Below are positions 1 through 5,458 of a stretch of DNA of 6,431 bases, piece by piece (the stretch's first letter is position 1; each line of letters starts with the position of its first letter). The stretch covers positions 1 to 6,431 of the forward strand of contig CALEMO010000068.1 of NCBI GenBank assembly GCA_937910825.1. Reading direction: 5' to 3'. The stretch comes from an uncultured Solirubrobacterales bacterium (GTDB taxonomy: Bacteria > Actinomycetota > Thermoleophilia > Solirubrobacterales > 70-9). Under the pieces are notes generated by a model. The model saw only the letters and a list, made by a program, of their open reading frames with translations. It ran no database searches and was not told the DNA's origin. The position numbers and the translations under genes were made by a program.

Positions 1-81
1 GCTCCATGTACGAAGTGCTGTCAGGCCCCGCCTGAAGCGAAATTCCAGTTACACGGCCGTTTTCTGAAGGAACCGTGTCAT

Positions 82-116
82 GGACGCCGCCTGCGGGGAC
101 CGCAACGGCGGCGGCC
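82..116 (+). other. GC-rich hairpin just upstream of the glycoside hydrolase gene
   Basis: Bases 85-91 (CGCCGCC) pair with 107-113 (GGCGGCG), and 92-96 (TGCGG) with 100-104 (CCGCA). This leaves a GGA loop and a two-base AC bulge at 105-106; two further pairs, 82-83 with 115-116, lie beyond one mismatch. It ends 19 nt before the ATG at 136. No run of T follows on the plus strand, so it is not a typical intrinsic terminator, although it could end a transcript entering from the left. It could equally be a 5' UTR structure of the hydrolase mRNA. Apart from this hairpin I see nothing I can support in bases 1-135. Confidence 0.45.
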
Positions 117-135
117 TTAGCCTGTTCCAGACTCT

Positions 136-1191
136 ATGGGCACCACTAATCCAGTCCGGCTGATCGCCGCGCTTATATTTCTCGCAATGCTGGCGATCCC
201 GGTCACCGCTTCAAGTGCTGCCGTGCTGGGGCCCAACAAAGGCAAGGTCCTGACCGGGGTCAGCGACAACGGCACGCTTGAAGGCTTCCAGAATTTCGAA
301 GCTTCAGTCGGCAAGCACCCAGCGGTGCTGCAGACCTTCCATCCCTGGGGCAACGGCCTCGACCTGGCCTACAAGCGCTGGCAGAACGCAGAGGTGAGGC
401 CGATGCTCCACATCTCCACCGCTGACGACGAGACCCGCGAAGAGTTGATCACCCCCAAGGAGATCGCCCAGGGTGCCGGCGATCCGTACCTGCTCGGAAT
501 CAACGAATTCTTTTCTCTGAGGGACCTGCCCGCCTACATCCGCCCGCTTGGCGAGCCTAACCGCTGCCTCAACCCCTACTCCGCCGTCTACTGCGACGGC
601 ACGAAGAAGGGTGGCGAGCACAAAACCTTCTGGTACCGGGCGGCCTTTCGCCGCATCGCGGTGATCGTTCGTGGCGGCAAGTCGTCAAAGCGGCTCGACA
701 CCAAACTGTCGAAACTCGACCTGAAACCTGTCAACTACGGGATCCAGCCCCGGCCCGAGTCGCTGCCGGAAGCACCAGTCGCGATCATCTGGAGCGCCCT
801 GCCTGCCGGTTCCCCACGGGTCAAAGGCAACTGGCCGGGCAATTACTGGCCCGGCTCAAACTTCGTCGACTGGGCAGGAGTCGACTTCTATTCCAACTTT
901 CCACACTGGAAAGACCTGAACAAGTTCTTCAAAGCCGGTCCCTGGCGCAAGAAGCCGGTCGCCCTGACCGAATGGGGCGTCGCCGGATCGGACAACGTCA
1001 AGTTCACCCGCCAGCTCTTCCACTGGATGGAGAAGCGCAAGCGCGTGCGCATGTTCAACTACTACCGGGGTTTCGGTGGCCCTGAGGACGTCTTTAACCC
1101 GATCAACTACCCGAACGCGATCAAGGTCCTGCGCAACAAGCTGAAGAACCCCCGCTACGTGCCCTACGCCTACAAACACGCCAGCAAGTAA
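136..1191 (+). CDS. Secreted GH26-like glycoside hydrolase (putative)
   Basis: This 351-residue protein has an N-terminal signal peptide: positively charged start (R8), hydrophobic core at about residues 9-22, and a likely cut after ASSAA near residue 29. The rest resembles a (beta/alpha)8-barrel glycoside hydrolase of clan GH-A, closest by motif to GH26. IRPLGEPN (136-142) fits the strand-4 motif with E140 as acid/base. YWPGSNFVDWAGVDFY (237-252) matches the GH26 pattern YxPGxxxVDxxGxDxY. ALTEWG (276-281) supplies the nucleophile candidate E279. C144 and C153 could form a disulfide. In classical GH26 mannanases the acid/base motif is HExN; here it is GEPN, so the usual histidine is glycine (G139) and the substrate cannot be named. 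The ATG at 136 is the only good start: an in-frame TAG lies at 118-120, and the next ATG (187) would cut into the signal peptide. No Shine-Dalgarno sequence is visible before it. The gene stands alone and converges on groEL. Exported hydrolase is likely; the precise family is moderately sure. Confidence 0.65.
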   Translation: MGTTNPVRLIAALIFLAMLAIPVTASSAAVLGPNKGKVLTGVSDNGTLEGFQNFEASVGKHPAVLQTFHPWGNGLDLAYKRWQNAEVRPMLHISTADDETREELITPKEIAQGAGDPYLLGINEFFSLRDLPAYIRPLGEPNRCLNPYSAVYCDGTKKGGEHKTFWYRAAFRRIAVIVRGGKSSKRLDTKLSKLDLKPVNYGIQPRPESLPEAPVAIIWSALPAGSPRVKGNWPGNYWPGSNFVDWAGVDFYSNFPHWKDLNKFFKAGPWRKKPVALTEWGVAGSDNVKFTRQLFHWMEKRKRVRMFNYYRGFGGPEDVFNPINYPNAIKVLRNKLKNPRYVPYAYKHASK

Positions 1192-1427
1192 AACCAGGGC
1201 CCGGCTGGCAGTTCCCCCTCCGGGGATCCTCCGGTTGAACTCACCCCGGCGGCGGACCCGGCACCCGCTGCAGCTCCCGGACCCGTGCCGGCCGCGGAGC
1301 CTGCCAGTACCACGATCAGGGCGAGCAGGAAGGCCGCGCCCGTTGCCCGCCTCAAAGCCTCTGCCTTTCTAAGCCGAATTTCACTCAGATAACCGCTGCC
1401 ACCCACACTAACCGTCCCGACGATCCT

Positions 1428-1467
1428 GCAATACAAAGGCCCGGGCGAACCCGGGCCTTTGTATTGC
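1428..1467 (-). terminator. Bidirectional terminator hairpin after groEL and the hydrolase gene
   Basis: Bases 1428-1445 (GCAATACAAAGGCCCGGG) are perfectly complementary to 1450-1467, giving an 18-bp stem around a four-base loop (CGAA on the plus strand, TTCG on the minus). The 3' arm carries a CCTTTGTATT tail in either direction but no pure T run. It sits between two convergent genes and is nearly symmetric, so it could end both transcripts. It is the third and longest of three hairpins lying end to end downstream of groEL. Confidence 0.8.
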
Positions 1468-1505
1468 CAGACGAAAACGTCCGGCGAAGCATCGAAAGAT
1501 GCTTC
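1466..1505 (-). other. Two further abutting hairpins in the groEL 3' UTR
   Basis: Read on the minus strand, the groEL stop codon is followed at once by GAAGCATC-TTTC-GATGCTTC (1505-1486), a perfect 8-bp stem. With no gap comes GCCGGACG-TTTT-CGTCTGGC (1485-1466), 8 bp with one G-U wobble in RNA. The long terminator stem then begins; its outermost two bases overlap this second hairpin. All three hairpins have four-base loops. They may shield the groEL mRNA 3' end or help termination; that function is inference. Confidence 0.65.
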
Positions 1506-3143
1506 TTACATCATGCCGCCCATTCCACCCATGTCGGGCATCGCGGGCATGCCTGCTCCGCCTTCTTCGGCGGGCTCGGCGATGATCGCTTCGGTCACCA
1601 GGATGTTCTTGGCGATCGAGGCAGCGTTCTGCAGGGCAGAGCGCGTTACCACGGTCGGATCGAGAACTCCGGCCTTGACCATGTCGCCATACTCACCGTT
1701 GGCGGCGTTGAGACCTTCACCGGTCTTCAGGCCACGAACGTGGTTGACGACTACCGAACCTTCGAGACCCGAGTTCTCGGCAATCTGCCGAACGGGCTCC
1801 TCGAGAGCGCGGTAGATGATCTGCGCACCAGTGCGCTCGTCGGCGTCTTCGAATGAATCGACGTCGAGACCATCCTGAGCGTTGAGAAGGGCAACTCCGC
1901 CGCCGGGGACGATTCCCTCTTCCAGCGCCGCACGGGCCGCCTGAAGGGCGTCTTCGACGCGGTGCTTCTTCTCTTTCATCTCGGTCTCGGTAGCAGCGCC
2001 GACCTTGACCACGGCAACGCCGCCGGCCAACTTGGCGAGACGCTCCTGGAGCTTCTCACGGTCGAACTCGGAATCGGTGTTCTCGATTTCCGACTTGATC
2101 TGCTTGATCCGTCCCTTGATGCCATCGGTATCTCCGGAACCGTCGATGATCGTGGTCGTATCCTTGGAGACGACTACGCGACGGGCCTGTCCGAGCTGGG
2201 TCAGCTGGGTGTTCTCCAGCTTGAGGCCCATCTCTTCGGTGATCACTTCACCACCGGTCAGGATGCCGATGTCTTCGAGCATGCGCTTGCGGCGGTCACC
2301 GAATCCCGGCGCCTTGACCGCGACACCGGTGAAGGTGCCACGCAGCTTGTTGACGACCAGGGTCGCGAGGCATTCGCCTTCGACGTCCTCAGCAACGATC
2401 AGCAACGGCTTGCCACCCTGCATGACCTGCTCCAGCACGGGCAGCACGTCGCGGACGGAACCGATCTTCTGGTTGGCGATCAGGACGTACGGCTCTTCGA
2501 GAACAGCCTCCATACGATCCTGGTCGGTCACCATGTACGGCGAGATGTAGCCCTTGTCGAACTGCATGCCCTCGGTGAACTCGAGTTCCATGCCGAAGGT
2601 CTGGCCTTCTTCGACGTTGACCACGCCGTCCTTGCCGACCTTTTCGATGGCGTCCGAGATCGTATTGCCGATCTCGTCGTCAGCGGCCGAAATAGCGGCG
2701 ACACGAGCGATCTGCTCCTTGCCGTTGATTTCAGCGGACTGCTTGCTGCGCAGGTTCTCGACTACTACGTCGACAGCCTTTTCGATGCCACGGCGAAGCG
2801 CCAGCGGGTTGGCCCCGGCGGCAACGTTCTTCAGTCCCTGGCGGACGATGATCTGAGCGAGCAGGGTGGCGGTGGTTGTACCGTCACCGGCTACGTCGTT
2901 GGTCGCAGTCGCGACTTCACGAACGAGCTGGGCGCCCTGGTTCTCGAAGACGTCCTCGATCTCGATCTCACGGGCGATGGTGACACCATCGTTGGTGATG
3001 GTCGGAGCGCCGAACTTCTTGTCGAGTACTACGTATCGGCCCTTCGGACCGAGGGTGACCTTGACTGCGTCGGCAACGGCGTCAACGCCGGCCTGCAGGG
3101 CCCCCCTTGCTTCTTCTGCGAACTTCAGCTCTTTGTGAGCCAT
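1506..3143 (-). CDS. groL: Chaperonin GroEL (60 kDa, Hsp60)
   Basis: GroEL forms the cytoplasmic double-ring 14-mer that folds non-native proteins inside an ATP-driven cage capped by GroES. The 545 residues match the family's usual length, and numbering agrees with E. coli GroEL. Visible landmarks are the nucleotide-binding LGPKGR (31-36), NDGVTI with D52 (51-56), GDGTTTAT with D87 (86-93), the ATPase-critical D398 in VEDAL, and the signature [12 protein letters not shown] (405-416). The apical domain spans roughly 190-375, with a YISPYMVTD segment at 199-207. The C-terminus is the flexible Gly-Met tail (GGMGGMM), not the histidine-rich tail of many actinobacterial GroEL1 copies; a tail of this type is usual for the main housekeeping chaperonin. 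The ATG at 3143 has a strong AGGAGGT ribosome site (3153-3159) nine bases upstream. It lies 35 nt after groES and is almost certainly cotranscribed with it from the CIRCE-controlled promoter. No key residue is missing. Confidence 0.98.
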   Translation of the reverse strand: MAHKELKFAEEARGALQAGVDAVADAVKVTLGPKGRYVVLDKKFGAPTITNDGVTIAREIEIEDVFENQGAQLVREVATATNDVAGDGTTTATLLAQIIVRQGLKNVAAGANPLALRRGIEKAVDVVVENLRSKQSAEINGKEQIARVAAISAADDEIGNTISDAIEKVGKDGVVNVEEGQTFGMELEFTEGMQFDKGYISPYMVTDQDRMEAVLEEPYVLIANQKIGSVRDVLPVLEQVMQGGKPLLIVAEDVEGECLATLVVNKLRGTFTGVAVKAPGFGDRRKRMLEDIGILTGGEVITEEMGLKLENTQLTQLGQARRVVVSKDTTTIIDGSGDTDGIKGRIKQIKSEIENTDSEFDREKLQERLAKLAGGVAVVKVGAATETEMKEKKHRVEDALQAARAALEEGIVPGGGVALLNAQDGLDVDSFEDADERTGAQIIYRALEEPVRQIAENSGLEGSVVVNHVRGLKTGEGLNAANGEYGDMVKAGVLDPTVVTRSALQNAASIAKNILVTEAIIAEPAEEGGAGMPAMPDMGGMGGMM

Positions 3144-3178
3144 ATGTCAGTTACCTCCTGAAGGCTTGTCTGGGGTGC

Positions 3179-3466
3179 TTACTGGACCTTGGCGAGGATG
3201 TCCGATTCACGCAGAACGAGCAAATCGTCGCCCTCAACCGTGATGTCGGTCCCTCCGTACTTGGAGTAGAGGACCTCGTCGCCTTCGCTCACGTCGAGCG
3301 GGCGGCGGGTTCCGTCTTCGGCGATGGCGCCATCTCCTGCGGCCATTACCGTTCCCTTCTGGGGCTTCTCCTTGGCCGTTTCGGGAAGTACGAGGCCACT
3401 TGCAGTGGTCTCTTCTTCCTCGACCGGCTTGACGATCAGCCTGTCCCCGAGGGGCTTGAGCTTCAT
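3179..3466 (-). CDS. groES: Co-chaperonin GroES (10 kDa, Hsp10)
   Basis: GroES forms the heptameric lid of the GroEL cage. The 95 residues are the normal length. The start MKLKPLGDRLIVKP is the conserved first strand region. The mobile loop (about 17-31) carries the hydrophobic tripeptide L25-V26-L27 in ASGLVLPE, which docks on the GroEL apical domain. The roof loop lies around 44-55 (GDGAIAEDGTRR). EGDEVLYSKYGGTDI (61-75) is the family's conserved C-terminal motif. The ATG at 3466 is fixed by a GGAGGT ribosome site (3472-3477) five bases upstream. It is the first gene of the operon, with groEL 35 nt downstream, and sits 48 nt from the CIRCE operator, so heat-shock control by HrcA is expected. 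No HrcA gene is in the window. Confidence 0.98.
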   Translation of the reverse strand: MKLKPLGDRLIVKPVEEEETTASGLVLPETAKEKPQKGTVMAAGDGAIAEDGTRRPLDVSEGDEVLYSKYGGTDITVEGDDLLVLRESDILAKVQ

Positions 3467-3493
3467 TCGTTACCTCCGTTGTCATGTGTTCTG

Positions 3494-3511
3494 TAGTGCT
3501 AATTTAATACT
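3494..3511 (-). promoter_or_regulatory. AT-rich leader of groESL with a CIRCE-like half-site
   Basis: On the minus strand, just downstream of CIRCE, the sequence GTATTAAATTAGCACTA is by far the most AT-rich stretch nearby. It contains plausible -10 hexamers (TATTAA, TAAATT). I cannot pair either with a convincing -35 at 16-18 nt, so the promoter call is tentative. TTAGCACTA (3502-3494) matches eight of nine bases of the canonical CIRCE left arm TTAGCACTC, but no right arm follows at the proper distance. Confidence 0.4.
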
Positions 3512-3514
3512 GGT

Positions 3515-3543
3515 TTTGGCACTCTGCACATGAGAGTGCCAAA
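3515..3543 (-). promoter_or_regulatory. CIRCE operator (HrcA binding site) of groESL
   Basis: TTTGGCACTC (3515-3524) and GAGTGCCAAA (3534-3543) form a perfect inverted repeat around a nine-base spacer. The canonical element is TTAGCACTC-N9-GAGTGCTAA. This copy differs at one base per arm (A to G, and the matching T to C), which keeps the dyad intact. Spacing and position before groES fit CIRCE, where HrcA represses transcription until heat shock. Known: the CIRCE/HrcA system. Seen: the exact repeat and its place. Confidence 0.93.
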
Positions 3544-3604
3544 CGCTCTCAGCAACCATACAGGGTCAGACCCGCCGGGAATGTGAAGGATCGCCCAACC
3601 GGTC

Positions 3605-3672
3605 AGGTTTGCCCCGGAAACCTCGGTGATGCTCCCGATAATGCCGCCATCTGGAGCAGAATCGGGATCATC
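3605..3672. other. Region with alternative hairpins between terminator and CIRCE
   Basis: Three inverted repeats lie here. AGGTTT (3605-3610) pairs with AAACCT (3618-3623). GATG-c-TCCCGAT (3628-3639) pairs with ATCGGGA-t-CATC (3661-3672), eleven pairs with one internal mismatch. TGCTCC (3630-3635) pairs with GGAGCA (3653-3658) and competes for the same left arm. No gene in 3544-3703 has a ribosome site or protein-like composition that I would support. The structures may be chance, remnants of a leader, or part of an unrecognised small RNA. Confidence 0.3.
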
Positions 3673-3703
3673 GCTGTTTGGGCAGGGCCTTCGTCCGGAA
3701 AGA

Positions 3704-3730
3704 AGAGAGCCCCGGGTCCCGGGGCTCTCT
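3704..3730 (-). terminator. Intrinsic terminator of the surface-protein gene
   Basis: AGAGAGCCCCGGG (3704-3716) and CCCGGGGCTCTCT (3718-3730) are perfectly complementary about a single central T, so RNA would form a stem of about 12 bp with a three-base loop. Read on the minus strand it is followed by TCTTTCC, a pyrimidine-rich tail. It lies 50 nt past the stop codon of the surface-protein gene and insulates it from groESL. Confidence 0.85.
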
Positions 3731-3780
3731 CGAATCAGTTCGGATCAGTCAGCCTGAGCTGCCTGATCGATCCAGCGTTC

Positions 3781-4371
3781 TTACCGGATGCGAATGAGCT
3801 TCTTCTTGTCCGAAGACAGCTTCAGCACAGCCTTGCCGCCCAGCTTCAGAACCTTGCGGCCCTTCGCGGTCGCCTTCAGTTTGACCTTGCGCTTGCCGGC
3901 CGAAGTGAAGCGGAACGAGCCCTTGGCCAGGACAGTGCCCTTGCGGACCTTCTTGTGTCCTACCTTGACTGTCTTGGCCGAAAGCAGCTTGGCCTTTCTG
4001 ACGCAGGCTCCGGAGCACTTTACGGCGACGATGCCCTTGCTGTCATCGGAGCACGTCAACTGGGCCTGATTGACCGTGCCGGGCTGAATCGCCACCTGGC
4101 CGGCCGGGCAAGGCAGGACCGCCTCGTGGACACCAGGCGTAGCCGTGGCGGTGTCCGTCACTGGCGCCGAAACGATCAGGTTGTGACTGTGGCCGTCGAC
4201 CTTGTTGGTCTGCTGCTTGATGCAGACGGCGAAGATCTTGGCCTGAGCGCGGCCGGTCGCCGTGTTCTTCACGGTGCGCTGCTCGCCGGCATTCAGGTCT
4301 ATCTGGGCTTCGACCTTCTGAACGTCGAGCAGGTGCTCGAGGCTCGAGTTGGTCGGTGAGACTGTGTCCAC
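3781..4371 (-). CDS. C-terminal piece of the frameshifted surface protein
   Basis: This 196-residue frame continues the DUF11 piece. The sense begins upstream of the GTG at 4371, at EVKVKVD directly after the break, so the GTG is probably not a true start, although AAGG lies five bases before it. The first part (about 30-120) has NAGEQRTVKNTATG, then CIKQQTN, PCPAGQVAIQPG and TCSDD, with spaced cysteines that suggest disulfide-bonded beta structure. The last 70 residues are very rich in Lys/Arg: KCSGACVRKAK, then GSFRFTSAGKRKVKLK and KKKLIRIR at the end. I associate such basic beta-strand tails with secreted proteins of Solirubrobacterales-type actinobacteria, where they may contact anionic wall polymers; that role is inference. 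No LPXTG motif or C-terminal membrane anchor is present. Confidence 0.6.
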   Translation of the reverse strand: MDTVSPTNSSLEHLLDVQKVEAQIDLNAGEQRTVKNTATGRAQAKIFAVCIKQQTNKVDGHSHNLIVSAPVTDTATATPGVHEAVLPCPAGQVAIQPGTVNQAQLTCSDDSKGIVAVKCSGACVRKAKLLSAKTVKVGHKKVRKGTVLAKGSFRFTSAGKRKVKLKATAKGRKVLKLGGKAVLKLSSDKKKLIRIR

Positions 4372-4384
4372 CTTGACCTTGACT

Positions 4385-4813
4385 TCATAGAACCACCTGC
4401 TGTCCGTTGCTCAGCGTGCCAAGCTGACAGGTCACTGTGCCCGACGCATTTGCGCACGGTGCGTCGGCTGAAACGAAGCTGACACCTGACGGCAGCGCGT
4501 CCGTGACGACTACGTTCTGGGCAGTTCCCGGACCGAAGTTTTTCGCGGTCAGGGTGTATGTGACCGTATCTCCATATGAGACGACGGTCGGGTTGGCGGT
4601 CTTCGTGATCGCAACGTCGGCCTTCAAGGACGTGATCGTGGTCGGGTCAGGATCGGTGTCCGGGGTGGGATCGCCTCCGCCGGAGACGATTCCCGAGTTG
4701 GTAACCGAGGCCGGGGCGTTATTGGCGACGTTGACCGTCAGCGTGATCAGCGGGTAGCTGGCGTTTGCGGCCAGGACGTCGCTTCTGGTGCAGGTGTGGG
4801 ACTTGTCGATCAC
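4385..4813 (-). CDS. DUF11-domain piece of the frameshifted surface protein
   Basis: This frame is open from 4933 to the TGA at 4385-4387; the first usual start codon is a GTG at 4813. Its sense begins earlier, with SGTGLHPPVNPNNGE, FCGISHVTFCWDTN and APDVNLVIDKSHTC, which complete the N-terminal domain of piece 1. After the Asp/Pro/Thr linker comes a typical DUF11 immunoglobulin-like repeat: ADVAITKTANPTVVSYGD, VTYTLTAKNFGPGTAQ, VVVTDALPSGVSFVSA, then CQLGTLSNGQQV. DUF11 units are common in exported bacterial surface proteins as stalk or adhesion modules. The GTG at 4813 overlaps the TGA of piece 1 (GTGA) but has no Shine-Dalgarno, so re-initiation is less likely than a frameshift. Confidence 0.65.
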   Translation of the reverse strand: MIDKSHTCTRSDVLAANASYPLITLTVNVANNAPASVTNSGIVSGGGDPTPDTDPDPTTITSLKADVAITKTANPTVVSYGDTVTYTLTAKNFGPGTAQNVVVTDALPSGVSFVSADAPCANASGTVTCQLGTLSNGQQVVL

Positions 4814-5220
4814 CAGATTGACGTCGGGAGCGTTCGTATCCCAGCAGAAGGTGACGTGGCTGATGCCGCAGAACTCGCCGTTGTTCGGGTTGACCGGCGG
4901 GTGCAGCCCGGTGCCTGACGCGGCGAGTAGAAGTTACCGGGACTGGAACCGCCCTTGACGATCACGTTGACCGGCCAGCTTGCCGAGTAGTCGAAAGTGT
5001 GGACGTTCGTATTGGTGTTGGAGATCGTTACCGAGAAGCCGGTGCTCGGATCGGCGTAGGTTCCGTTGAGCTGGCTCTCGTTCTCTTCCACCTTGTAGCC
5101 AGCGTAGCCGGCCCCGAAGGCGGCCTGACATTCCTCGGCCGGGCTTTCAGCCGAGGCGGTACCGACCATGCCAGCGAACGCGACGAGAGTAAGAAAGGCG
5201 GTAAGAATGCGGCGGTTCAT
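4810..5220 (-). CDS. N-terminal piece of the frameshifted surface protein, with signal peptide
   Basis: The first 24 residues (MNRRILTAFLTLVAFAGMVG then TASA) are a clear Sec signal peptide with signal peptidase I cleavage after ASA. The mature part begins ESPAEECQAAFGAGY and continues with beta-rich sequence such as GFSVTISNTNTNVHTFDYSA and WPVNVIVKGGSSPGNFYS (82-99). VxVKGG followed after a short gap by GLHxPVN and SHxxFC is a pattern I recall from exported actinobacterial proteins, but no named family is claimed. After residue 99 the frame turns into Arg/Ser/Thr-rich nonsense and ends at 4810, while the matching sequence continues in the neighbouring frame. The ATG at 5220 has AAGGAG (5229-5234) eight bases upstream. 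A promoter lies at 5459-5487. Confidence 0.7.
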   Translation of the reverse strand: MNRRILTAFLTLVAFAGMVGTASAESPAEECQAAFGAGYAGYKVEENESQLNGTYADPSTGFSVTISNTNTNVHTFDYSASWPVNVIVKGGSSPGNFYSPRQAPGCTRRSTRTTASSAASATSPSAGIRTLPTSIW

Positions 5221-5451
5221 AATAACTTCTCCTTGGGCTTCGGCTTTAGTCGTCGCTGTTGGCGAGCGACTGCTCGTAAAGAACGTGACTCAATAGTCAG
5301 TTCTTGTGAACGGCGGGAAAGCCCTTGACGGCCCGGATGCCTGCACATCGATCTGAGATTTCGCAGACAACAGAGTGTTGATTAGATCGCCGACCGGCCT
5401 TGGAGCCAGCTTCTCAGAGCGATCTCACCCGTCTCCCAAGTTCTATTTATC
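5221..5451 (-). promoter_or_regulatory. Long structured 5' leader of the surface-protein gene
   Basis: If transcription starts about seven bases past the -10 box, the leader is near 230 nt. It contains a two-tier hairpin: AGATCGC (5384-5390) with GCGATCT (5419-5425), enclosing ACCGGC (5393-5398) with GCCAGC (5405-5410; one G-U and one terminal wobble on the transcript). GAAC-g-TGACT (5281-5290) pairs with AGTCAGTTC (5295-5303) around a CAAT loop. GTCGCT (5252-5257) pairs with AGCGAC (5265-5270) close to the ribosome site. I do not recognise any known riboswitch class in it. No coding sequence is supported in 5221-5524. Confidence 0.45.
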
Positions 5452-5458
5452 GCGCCCT

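Larger units (their letters stand above)
3781..5220 (-). pseudogene. Frameshifted DUF11-containing secreted surface protein (whole locus)
   Basis: Three consecutive minus-strand reading frames read as one protein of about 479 residues: signal peptide, N-terminal domain with a GLHxPVN...SHVTFC pattern, a GGGDPTPDTDPDPT linker, a DUF11 domain and a lysine-rich C-terminal domain. The first and third pieces are in the same frame; the middle one is shifted. Near 4917-4933 one base appears missing: piece 1 makes sense to GNFYS, then the sense moves to SGTGLHPPVNPNNGE in the next frame. Near 4385-4395 one base appears extra: GQQVV runs into a stop, while the other frame continues EVKVKVD. The two shifts cancel. 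Either two sequence errors or two real mutations would give this; programmed frameshifting is possible but needs two events. Promoter, ribosome site and terminator are all intact, which suggests an active gene or very recent decay. The protein would be exported, and its partner or ligand is unknown. Confidence 0.8.

Noticed and set aside
1..120. A plus-strand frame open from the left edge to a TAG at 118-120, in frame with the hydrolase
   Set aside because: Its residues (many Cys, Pro and Arg) do not look like a real protein end, and all frames are open by chance in this GC-rich stretch.
38..125. A faint likeness to a c-di-GMP (GEMM) riboswitch: ACCGCAACGG followed by GGCCTTAGCC
   Set aside because: The conserved CACGCACAGGGCAAACC block, the GAAA-capped first hairpin and the exact GGGACGCAAAGCC block are missing, and the visible pairing is a simple hairpin.
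1..133. A minus-strand frame open from 133 to the left edge (reads KAAAVAVPAGGVHDTVPSEN and onward)
   Set aside because: It looks protein-like, but a stop sits at 134-136 and no ATG, GTG or TTG occurs until about base 7, so a gene starting here is not supported without sequence further left.
856..1179. A 107-codon minus-strand frame inside the hydrolase gene
   Set aside because: Antisense shadow of a gene with clear catalytic motifs; it has no ribosome site or domain.
1962..3161. A 399-codon open frame on the plus strand opposite groEL
   Set aside because: It is the antisense shadow of groEL. Its composition is Asp/Leu/Val-rich with no recognisable domain, and the opposite strand encodes an unmistakable GroEL.
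3583..4359. A 258-codon plus-strand frame running through a terminator and opposite the surface-protein C-terminus
   Set aside because: It crosses the hairpin at 3704-3730, lacks a ribosome site, and mirrors the coding strand of a gene with clear protein features.
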